Positions 20,947 through 28,162 of a stretch of DNA of 64,000 bases are shown here, in pieces (within the stretch, counting starts at the first letter, position 1; each line of letters opens with the position of its first letter). This DNA is from UBA10649 sp963700255 (GTDB taxonomy: Bacteria; Actinomycetota; Actinomycetes; S36-B12), in NCBI GenBank assembly GCA_963700255.1, contig CAVOWW010000029.1, positions 131,581 to 195,580 on the forward strand, read 5' to 3'. The notes under the pieces are model-generated. The model saw only the letters and a list, made by a program, of their open reading frames with translations. It did not search any database and had not been told where the DNA came from. A program made the position numbers and the translations under genes.

Positions 20947-21465
20947 ATGCCCTGCTACGCCATCGGCGACCGGAGCCCGACGATCCACCCCACCGCCTTC
21001 GTCCACCCGGATGCCGTCATCATCGGCGACGTCCGGATCGGTGCGGAGTCGAGCATCTGGCCCACCGCCGTCCTTCGAGGGGACCATGGCGCCGTCATCG
21101 TCGGCAGCCAGACGTCGGTGCAGGACGGCACCGTCGTGCACTGCACGTCGGCGCACGACACGGTCATCGGGGACCGCTGCGTCATCGGCCACAACGCGCA
21201 TCTCGAGGGCTGCACGATCGAGGACGACTCGCTGATCGGCTCCGGCTCGGTCGTGCTGCATCGCGCTGTCGTGGGACCGTGCGCACTGGTCGGCGCAGGC
21301 GCGGTGGTCGGCAACGACAAGGTCGTTCCGCCGCACGCGCGTGCCCTCGGGGTGCCGGCCGCCATCACCCCCGACGTGATCGCCGACGGGGCGTTCTCGG
21401 ACGCCGTGGCCAAGTACGTGCACAACGCGCACTGGTACAACGCCGAGCTGCGGCGCCTGGACTGA
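20947..21465 (+). CDS. Gamma-class carbonic anhydrase-like protein (left-handed beta-helix)
   Basis: A 172-residue hexapeptide-repeat protein. Repeats of the [LIV]-G-x4 type run through residues ~15-130 (VIIGDVRIGAESSIWPTAVL, GDRCVIGHNAHLEGCTIED). His residues in VVHCT and GHNAHLEG are in the places used for the zinc of gamma carbonic anhydrases. RGDHGAVIVGSQTSVQDG is the usual family block. It may hydrate CO2, or act as a YrdA/PaaY-like hydrolase. ATG 20947 is preceded by GAGGAGAG. The 210-bp gap shared with DUF4193 holds divergent promoters. Confidence 0.85.
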   Translation: MPCYAIGDRSPTIHPTAFVHPDAVIIGDVRIGAESSIWPTAVLRGDHGAVIVGSQTSVQDGTVVHCTSAHDTVIGDRCVIGHNAHLEGCTIEDDSLIGSGSVVLHRAVVGPCALVGAGAVVGNDKVVPPHARALGVPAAITPDVIADGAFSDAVAKYVHNAHWYNAELRRLD

Positions 21466-21469
21466 TCTG

Positions 21470-22303
21470 TCAGACCTCGTCAGCGCGCAGCTCGGCGAGT
21501 GCGGACCGCAGGCCGTCGGAGATCGCCGGCGCTGCCGCGACGAAGAACTCCGACGAGTCGTCGTCGCGCAGCCCCGTCACCAGCACGCCGGCCTCGGCCG
21601 CGATGAGGCTCCCCGCCGCCAGGTCCCACGGGTTGAGCCCGGCCTCGAAGTAGGCATCGACGCGACCGCGGGCCAGCCAGCAGAAGTCGACGACGGCGGC
21701 GCCCATGCGCCGCACGTCCGACACCTGGGTGATCAGGCCCGTGACCACCTCCGCCTGCCGACGCCGACGCTCGGCCGCGTAGCCGAACCCGGTGGCGACG
21801 ATCGCGGCCGACAGGGTGGTGCAGTCGCTGCCCGTGAGGCGCTCACCGACACCGTCGCGGACGAGCCACGCGCCGCGCCCCCGGACCGCGACGTAGCTCT
21901 CCGCGAACTCAGGGACGTGCACGACCCCGACCTCGCCCTGCCCGTCGATCTCCGCCGCGATCGAGACGCCCCACATGGGGAGGCGATGGAGGTAGTTGAC
22001 GGTCCCGTCGAGGGGGTCGACGACCCAGCGCACTCCCGAGGTGCCGGGCCTCTCGCCGCCCTCCTCGCCGAGGAGTCCGTCGTGGGGGCGCGCGCCGAGC
22101 AGGTCGTCGATGATCATCGCCTCGGCGTCACGGTCCATGGCCGAGACCACGTCCGACGGGGTGCTCTTGGTGTCGATGACGAGGTGGGCAGGCCGCTCGT
22201 CCCGCAGGAAGGCCCCGGCGCGAAGCCCGGCCCGCCAGGCTGACGGGAGCAGCTCGTGGAGCGCCAGGAGGTCGTCGAGGTCTCGGGTCTCGGCAGGGCT
22301 CAT
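21470..22303 (-). CDS. Inositol monophosphatase family protein
   Basis: A 277-residue Mg2+-dependent phosphatase. The metal-binding residues are in GEEGG (near 79), DPLDGTVNYLHRLPMWG (near 95-112) and NPWDLAAGSLIAAEAG (near 224-240), which are the two IMPase signatures. Substrates could be inositol phosphate, histidinol phosphate or 3'-phosphoadenosine phosphates; sequence does not decide. It converges with the carbonic-anhydrase-like gene, leaving 4 bases between stops, and diverges from the MFS gene over 44 bp. Confidence 0.92.
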   Translation of the reverse strand: MSPAETRDLDDLLALHELLPSAWRAGLRAGAFLRDERPAHLVIDTKSTPSDVVSAMDRDAEAMIIDDLLGARPHDGLLGEEGGERPGTSGVRWVVDPLDGTVNYLHRLPMWGVSIAAEIDGQGEVGVVHVPEFAESYVAVRGRGAWLVRDGVGERLTGSDCTTLSAAIVATGFGYAAERRRRQAEVVTGLITQVSDVRRMGAAVVDFCWLARGRVDAYFEAGLNPWDLAAGSLIAAEAGVLVTGLRDDDSSEFFVAAAPAISDGLRSALAELRADEV

Positions 22304-22347
22304 GGGCCTATCCTCTCGCCCGGGCCGCGCCCGATAGCGTCGCCCTC

Positions 22348-23643
22348 GTGCTGACCACCTACCGACGGGCGCTCGCGCTTCCGGGGGCCTGGCAGTTCTC
22401 CTTGACCGGATTCGTGGCGCGGCTCCCGATCGCCATGATCGGCCTCGGCATCGTCCTGCTCATCAGCACCACGACCGGCTCGTACGCCCTGGCCGGCCTC
22501 CTGTCGGCCGCCTTCCAGGTGGCGGCCGCGGCCGGGGCCATCATGAGCAGCCGATGGATCGACCGCGTGGGTCAGCATCGCCTCCTGCCCTGGCTCGGTG
22601 CCATCAACGCCATCGCCCTCATCGCCTTCGTCGCCGCCGTGGAGTACGACCTCCCCGTGATCGTCCAGGCCCTCGTGGTCGCCGTCGCCGGCGCCTCGCA
22701 GCCGGCCATCGGCTCCATGGTGCGAGCCCGATGGGCTGCCATCGCGCCCGACACGGACCGGCTCCGCAGCGCGTTCGCCCTCGAGAGCATCATCGATGAG
22801 CTCATCTTCTCGGTCGGGCCGCTGATCACCGCGTTCCTGGCCTTCCAGCTGGGCCTGCCCCTGCCCATCATCGTCAGCGCGGTTATCGGCCTCGTGGGGG
22901 CCGTCGCGCTCGCCCTCCAGCGCCGCTCCGAGCCCAGGCCGTCGGGCGACGCACGTCTCGACTCCGAGGCAGGCTCGCGCGGGGGCGCGCTGCGCCAGCC
23001 GGGCCTCCTGCTCGTCGTCATCGGGGCGATGGGGATCGGCGGCGTGTTCGGCAGCTACGAGGTCTCGGTCGTCGCGTTCACCCAGCAGGCCGGGGCCTCG
23101 GGCGCCTCCGGAGTGGTTCTCGGGCTCTGGGCCTTCGCGTCGATGCTCGGCGGCATCGTCTTCGGATCGAGGCACTGGGGTCTTCCCCTCGCCCGCCAGG
23201 TGATGGTCCTCTCCGCGGCGCTCGCACTCGTTCTCGTACCGGCGCCGTTCGTCGGCACCGTGCCGCTCCTGGCCCTCACCACCCTCCTCGCTGGTGCAGC
23301 AGTGGCCCCGGCCCTCATCGCCAACTTCTCCCTCACGGAGCGACTGGTGCCCGGGCACCTGCTCACCGAGGGGCTCACCTGGACGAACTCCGGCCTGGCA
23401 CTCGGCTTCTCCGCGGGCACCACGATCGGCGGCATCGTCATCGACGCGCACGGGACGACGTGGTCGTTCGTCCTCCCCGTCATCAGCGCCGGGATCGCCT
23501 GCGTCGTGGCGACACTCGGTCAGCGCACGCTTCTTCGGGCCTCCGTCGACCGTCCCCAGCCGGCACCCACGGTGGCCTGGAACACCGACCCCCTGCCCGG
23601 CCCAGGCCCGGGGGCGATCATCGACGACCCGCAACGCGGCTGA
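22348..23643 (+). CDS. MFS transporter
   Basis: A 431-residue protein with 12 hydrophobic helices and the loop 2-3 motif variant SSRWIDRVGQHRLLP. It starts with GTG 22348. The broad architecture matches drug/sugar-efflux MFS proteins of actinobacteria. The substrate is unknown. The C-terminal ~30 residues are Pro-rich and cytoplasmic. sepH follows 70 bases later. Confidence 0.85.
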   Translation: MLTTYRRALALPGAWQFSLTGFVARLPIAMIGLGIVLLISTTTGSYALAGLLSAAFQVAAAAGAIMSSRWIDRVGQHRLLPWLGAINAIALIAFVAAVEYDLPVIVQALVVAVAGASQPAIGSMVRARWAAIAPDTDRLRSAFALESIIDELIFSVGPLITAFLAFQLGLPLPIIVSAVIGLVGAVALALQRRSEPRPSGDARLDSEAGSRGGALRQPGLLLVVIGAMGIGGVFGSYEVSVVAFTQQAGASGASGVVLGLWAFASMLGGIVFGSRHWGLPLARQVMVLSAALALVLVPAPFVGTVPLLALTTLLAGAAVAPALIANFSLTERLVPGHLLTEGLTWTNSGLALGFSAGTTIGGIVIDAHGTTWSFVLPVISAGIACVVATLGQRTLLRASVDRPQPAPTVAWNTDPLPGPGPGAIIDDPQRG

Positions 23644-23713
23644 GCGACATCCATGCGGCCCCAAATGGGACGGAGTGGACCGTTGAGGTGCCTGAGGCGC
23701 TAAGTTCCTCGTA

Positions 23714-24541
23714 GTGCACGACCCGCGGCCCGCCGCGGTACCTGACCACGACCTTCCACGGCACTTGGAGATGGCCCTGCAGACGTTCAGCCCTCGGGAG
23801 ATCCAGGCGCGCGTGCGCGGCGGCGAGTCGGCTGACATCGTCGCCGCCGATACCGGCTGGCCGCTGGACAAGGTCCTCCGGTACGCCGAGCCCCTCCTCG
23901 CCGAGCGCGCCTTCATCGCCGAGCAGGCGCAGTCCGTCGAGATCCGTCGGTCCGGGGGTGGCGCGACACTGCTGGAGTCGGCGCATGCAGCCCTCGATGC
24001 GGCGGGCAGCGCGGCAGACCGCGAGGCCCTCGGCTGGGACGCGTGGCGGCGCGAGGACGGCAAGTGGATCGTGACCGCGACCTACTCCGACCACGACGGC
24101 GCGCATACGGCCCAGTGGTCGTACGACCATGGCGGCCGCAACATCCACCCCCTCGACGACGAGGCACGGCTGCTCATGGGCGCCCGGCCGGTCGCCGTCC
24201 CTGACGCCGAGGTCGACATCGCCGAGGCCCTCGACCTGGTGTCTGACATCGCGGTGGTCCGAGACGACGCGGTCGAGGCCCGACCGCACCTTGTCGCCGT
24301 GCCGGATGCGGACGACGAGCCGGACGAGCTCGTGGAGGTCGCCCTGTTCGACGAGCCCGCGGCGCCGACCCACGCGAACGAGACGGTCACGATCGCGCAC
24401 CCCAGCACGGCCGATCAGGCCGAGGCCGCCGAGCCGGCCGAGCGCAAGGCACCGGCCCGCAAGCCCAAGGCGCGCAAGGGCCGCGCGAGTGTTCCGAGCT
24501 GGGACGAGATCCTGTTCGGGGCGACCAAGTCCGACGACTAG
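23714..24541 (+). CDS. sepH: Cell division protein SepH (DUF3071), N-terminus probably out of frame
   Basis: SepH binds FtsZ and stimulates its assembly in actinobacteria. Residues ~25-140 hold the conserved domain: FSPREIQARVRGGESADIV, RYAEPLLAERAFIAEQAQSV and WDAWRREDGKWIV. The remainder is acidic linker and then a basic tail. The GTG used here lacks a ribosome site and starts inside the conserved domain. Just upstream, in the neighbouring frame, NGTEWTVEVPEALSS resembles the normal SepH β-strand N-terminus and stops at TAG 23711-23713. A missing base near 23708-23712 would fuse them (SSVVHDPRP). The true start probably lies near 23650. The stop touches the convergent tdk stop. Confidence 0.85.
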   Translation: MHDPRPAAVPDHDLPRHLEMALQTFSPREIQARVRGGESADIVAADTGWPLDKVLRYAEPLLAERAFIAEQAQSVEIRRSGGGATLLESAHAALDAAGSAADREALGWDAWRREDGKWIVTATYSDHDGAHTAQWSYDHGGRNIHPLDDEARLLMGARPVAVPDAEVDIAEALDLVSDIAVVRDDAVEARPHLVAVPDADDEPDELVEVALFDEPAAPTHANETVTIAHPSTADQAEAAEPAERKAPARKPKARKGRASVPSWDEILFGATKSDD

Positions 24542-25192
24542 CTACGGTCCGAACGGCAGTGGCTGCGCCGACATGTGCTGGCGCTGCGACTTTGCGGCAG
24601 TCACGCGGGATCGGTAGTGGGTGCGGCAGAGGACCTCGTACGCGACCATCGCCGTCACCTCCGATGTCGTGTCGCCCACCATCACCTGACTGCCCTCCAC
24701 GACCATCTCGCCGTTGACCGTGCGGGCGTTGTGGATCGCCCTCGCGCCGCACCAGCACAGGGCCTCCACCTGGAGCACCTGCACCCGATCGGACAGCTCG
24801 ACCAGGCGGGCCGACCCCGGGAACAGCCGGGTGCGGAAGTCCGTCATGATCCCGAAGGCGTAGACGTCGATGCCGAGCTCGTCCACGATGGCGGCCAGCT
24901 GGTCGACCTGCTCCTCGGAGTAGAACTGCGCCTCGTCGCAGATCAGGTAGTCGATGCGAGCCCCGCCGGAGAGGCGCTCGACGACGTAGCCGCGCAGGTC
25001 CAGCGCCTCGTCGACCTCCACGGCCGGGACCTCGAGGCCGAGGCGACTGGACAGGACCGACTCGCCAGCGCGATCGAGCCGCGTGAACACCACCCCGGCC
25101 CGGCCGCGGGAGGCGTGGTTGTGGTCGGTCTGGAGCGCCAGGGTGGACTTGCCGCAGTCCATCGTCCCGGCATAGAAGATCAGCTCCGCCAC
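24542..25192 (-). CDS. tdk: Thymidine kinase, type II
   Basis: Phosphorylates thymidine to dTMP for salvage. A 216-residue enzyme with P-loop GTMDCGKSTLALQ at the N-terminus, the Walker-B-like DYLICDEAQFYSEEQV near 85-100, and structural zinc ligands CWCG and, after the lasso region, CRTHY. The start is GTG 25192. It sits in a minus-strand run with the phosphodiesterase and DUF5998 genes, a conserved actinobacterial order. Its stop codon directly abuts that of sepH. Confidence 0.95.
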   Translation of the reverse strand: MAELIFYAGTMDCGKSTLALQTDHNHASRGRAGVVFTRLDRAGESVLSSRLGLEVPAVEVDEALDLRGYVVERLSGGARIDYLICDEAQFYSEEQVDQLAAIVDELGIDVYAFGIMTDFRTRLFPGSARLVELSDRVQVLQVEALCWCGARAIHNARTVNGEMVVEGSQVMVGDTTSEVTAMVAYEVLCRTHYRSRVTAAKSQRQHMSAQPLPFGP

Positions 25193-25211
25193 GCGGACAT
25201 CGTGCCAGACG

Positions 25212-26306
25212 TCAGTGCAGGCGATGGACGAGTGCGGGGATCAGCACCTCGGCATCGGTGAGACCGCCATGCTGGCCGATGAGACGCGACACGGTGGCAT
25301 CGACCCGGCTCGCGAGCATCACGTTGCCGCGCGGTACCGCCATGACGTCACCGATGCGCTCCTCGAGCCCGGCGTCGACGTCGCCGAAGTAGCCGCCGGC
25401 GATGAGCTCACCCCGGCGCAGCACGAGGGCACGATCGCCCAGCACCTGCTGCCACGCGGCCTGCACGTCGGCCTCCGCTCCCGGCATCACGTACAGGTGC
25501 CGGGCGCGGGGCTCGCCGGCCACGCGCCGGACGCCCGCGACGAGCAGGGGGTTCGCCTCGATGTCGATGCTCAGCGCGGTCGGGCAGTCGACCATGCCAT
25601 GGTCCGCGGTCACCACGAGGGTGCTGCCGGGCACGAGGGCGTCGACCAGCCGCGAGACCAGGCCGTCCGCCCGCTGGAGGGCCAGTCGCCACTCGCGGCT
25701 GGCCACGCCGAACTCGTGCCCGACCCGGTCCAGCTCGGGCCAGTAGACGTAGGTGAACGAGGGCCCTGCGCCGTCGAGCAGCCCCGCCACTGCGGCGATC
25801 CGCTCGTCGATGTCGTCGGCCGGGGAGTAGTCCGCGCCGCGCAGGACCGCGCGCGTCAGGCCGGAGTCGCGGTAGGCGCCCGGGGACACCGTCGTCATGA
25901 TCGCACCACTCCGGGCGACCTTCTCGAACACGGTGGGCTCGGGCTGGACCGCCACCGGCGGTGGGTGCGCGCCCCACTGCAGGGGGCTGAGCAGCTCACC
26001 CGTCTCCGGGTACTCGAAGGCCGCTCCCATGAGCCCGTGGCCACCGGGCAGGAGACCGGTGCCGAGCGAGCCGAGACCAACCGGGGTCGTCGTCGGGAAC
26101 ACCGCGCGGATCGCCCCACCACCGAGCGAGGCGAGGACGGGCGCATCGTCGGGGTGCTGCTGCAGCGACTGCCAGCCGAGCCCGTCGATGAGGCAGACGA
26201 CGACGTGCCGGCAGGCGCCCAGCCCGAGGGTGTCGGTGAAGCCGGGGACCCCGATGGCGGCAGCGGCCGATGGGCTGACGTCCGCCAGGCAGGCGTCGAC
26301 GCTCAC
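25212..26306 (-). CDS. Alkaline-phosphatase-superfamily nucleotide pyrophosphatase/phosphodiesterase
   Basis: A 364-residue protein of the type I phosphodiesterase/nucleotide pyrophosphatase family. The metal and nucleophile block is VVVCLIDGLGWQSL followed by AVFPTTTPVGLGSLGTG, with the catalytic Thr. Further metal ligands are in WPELDRVGHEFG and VVTADHGMVD. There is no signal peptide, so it probably acts in the cytoplasm on nucleotides. It starts with GTG 26306, 4 bases after the DUF5998 stop, and is followed 19 bases later by tdk. Confidence 0.9.
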   Translation of the reverse strand: MSVDACLADVSPSAAAAIGVPGFTDTLGLGACRHVVVCLIDGLGWQSLQQHPDDAPVLASLGGGAIRAVFPTTTPVGLGSLGTGLLPGGHGLMGAAFEYPETGELLSPLQWGAHPPPVAVQPEPTVFEKVARSGAIMTTVSPGAYRDSGLTRAVLRGADYSPADDIDERIAAVAGLLDGAGPSFTYVYWPELDRVGHEFGVASREWRLALQRADGLVSRLVDALVPGSTLVVTADHGMVDCPTALSIDIEANPLLVAGVRRVAGEPRARHLYVMPGAEADVQAAWQQVLGDRALVLRRGELIAGGYFGDVDAGLEERIGDVMAVPRGNVMLASRVDATVSRLIGQHGGLTDAEVLIPALVHRLH

Positions 26307-26310
26307 CGGG

Positions 26311-26904
26311 TCAGCGGGTTCGGGCAGCGGTCGCCTGCGACAGGGCCGCGGCGAACGCGAGCACCTGGCGGACCACCTCGGCGCCGTCGGCAGCCTCGGA
26401 CACGCGCACGGAGAGGTCGTCGTTGCTCGCGGTGCCGGTGTACCCGTGGTCGGCGTCGCATTGCGGATCGCCGCAGGCGGCCGGCTCGAGGTCGATGCGG
26501 CTCACCGCCCCCCAGCCGATGGTCAGCACGACCTCGGCGGCCGGCCCACCCGGCTTGTGCTTGGCCGGCTCGCTGACGACGCGAGTGACGACCACCGAGT
26601 CGACCCGCTCGATGCGGACCGCCTCCGTGGACGCCGACGCGGATGCCACCGGCGTCACGTCGTCGGCAGGATGCTCATCGGTATGGCCGACGACGAGTCG
26701 CGTCGGCGTGAGCGCGAGCACCGTGACATGGCGGCGGAGCTCGTCGCGGTCGAAGGTGGCCTCGTGGTGCACCACGTACGACGCGACGGTCTCCCCCGCC
26801 AACGCGGTCTCGAGGGCGTCCGCGACGAGGTCCGGGTAGTACCCGGACCTCTGGATGTCTGAGCGCAGCTGCTGCGCGAGGGCGGACTCGGTCATGCCGT
26901 GCAT
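26311..26904 (-). CDS. DUF5998 protein
   Basis: A 197-residue soluble protein starting LAQQLRSDIQRSGYYPDLV, typical of DUF5998. A four-residue Cys/His group (ACGDPQCDADHGY) may bind metal. Two ATGs (26904 and 26895) are possible and the ribosome site is weak for both. It is first in the DUF5998-phosphodiesterase-tdk run. The function is unknown. Confidence 0.82.
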   Translation of the reverse strand: MHGMTESALAQQLRSDIQRSGYYPDLVADALETALAGETVASYVVHHEATFDRDELRRHVTVLALTPTRLVVGHTDEHPADDVTPVASASASTEAVRIERVDSVVVTRVVSEPAKHKPGGPAAEVVLTIGWGAVSRIDLEPAACGDPQCDADHGYTGTASNDDLSVRVSEAADGAEVVRQVLAFAAALSQATAARTR

Positions 26905-26912
26905 TGTTCCAC

Positions 26913-28139
26913 TCAGGCCTCGGCCGCGTCGGCCACCCGTCCATCAAGGGCAGGGGTGAGGGTCCGTCGCAGCCTCAGGGCGAGGATGGCGGCGACGGCC
27001 AGTCCCCCGACCACGAGGGCGATCCAGGCCGCCTCGAGGCCCGCGCCCAGCATCACTCCCGCGATGGCCGGCCCCAGCGCGCCTGACACGCCCCAGGTGA
27101 TGCTCTGCACCGCGTTGTAGCGTCCGCGGAGATGCCCTGGTGCGAGGTCGTTCACCAGCGAGGGCATGATCGGTGCGGACAGCGTCTCGCCCAGTGCGAA
27201 CACGGCCGTCGAGAGGCAGATCGCCACGATCGCCAGCGTCAGGGGCAGCGTGCCGCTCATGCCGAGCAGGAGCCACGAGACGGCCCAGAGGCCGGCCACG
27301 ACAGCCAGCAGGCGGCTGCGGGACCGCCCCGTGATCATCCTGAGCGTGAAGAGCTGGACGAGCACGATGGTCCCCGTGTTGACGGAGAAGGCGATCGCCA
27401 CCCACGACACCGAGAGGCCGTTGACGATCGTGACGATGACGGGGAGGCCGACCTGGAGCGATCCGTAGCCGCACGTCATGAGCACGAGCCCGAGCGCGAC
27501 GACGCGCGCGAGTCGGCGGTCCCGCATCACCTCCCGGTAGCCGCCCTCGGCATCCTCGCGGCCCTCCACGGGAGCACGGCCCACTCCGACGCCCCGCAGG
27601 GAGGCGAGCACGAGCACGTAGAGCAGGTAGGTGAGCGCGTCCATGACGTACAGGAGCTGGAAGGTGGCGGGGTCGGCGACATCCACGACCACGGCGGCGA
27701 CGATGCCGCCGATGCCGATTCCCAGGTTCAGGATCATGAACTGGATGCCGAAGATCCGCGTGCGCTCCGCTGGTGTCGTGAGCCGGCCCAGCAGCGCCGA
27801 CTGCGGGCCCCACGTGAAGGCGCTCCCGATGCTGATGACGGTGGCGGCCGCATAGGCGGTGGGGACGGAGTCGACCTGCGTGAGGAGCGCGATGCCCGTG
27901 CCCTGCACGAGGAGTCCGCCCATCAGGACGGGGCGCGGGCCGAGCCTGTCCACGAGGATCCCGGCCAACGGGAGCAGAAGCAGCTGGACCAGGGCGATGT
28001 ACGCGACCACGAACCCGCCGACGGTCGTGCCCAGTCCACGCACCTGGCCCAGGTAGATGATGAGCAGCGGAAGCGTGAGGCCGCTGCCGATCGCCGCCAG
28101 CGCATTCCCGAACAGGACCCTGCGCACCACAGGGTTCAT
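26913..28139 (-). CDS. MFS transporter (drug-efflux-like)
   Basis: A 408-residue, 12-helix permease starting MNPVVRRVLFGNALAAIGSG at ATG 28139. The loop 2-3 motif AGILVDRLGPRPVL matches the MFS signature closely. NDLAPGHLRGRYNAVQSITW, in the second half, is typical of the MdtH/YceL group. The substrate is unknown. The gene lies 23 bases after the GNAT-ligase gene on the same strand. Confidence 0.87.
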   Translation of the reverse strand: MNPVVRRVLFGNALAAIGSGLTLPLLIIYLGQVRGLGTTVGGFVVAYIALVQLLLLPLAGILVDRLGPRPVLMGGLLVQGTGIALLTQVDSVPTAYAAATVISIGSAFTWGPQSALLGRLTTPAERTRIFGIQFMILNLGIGIGGIVAAVVVDVADPATFQLLYVMDALTYLLYVLVLASLRGVGVGRAPVEGREDAEGGYREVMRDRRLARVVALGLVLMTCGYGSLQVGLPVIVTIVNGLSVSWVAIAFSVNTGTIVLVQLFTLRMITGRSRSRLLAVVAGLWAVSWLLLGMSGTLPLTLAIVAICLSTAVFALGETLSAPIMPSLVNDLAPGHLRGRYNAVQSITWGVSGALGPAIAGVMLGAGLEAAWIALVVGGLAVAAILALRLRRTLTPALDGRVADAAEA

Positions 28140-28162
28140 CGACCGGTCACGCCCTTCGCGCG

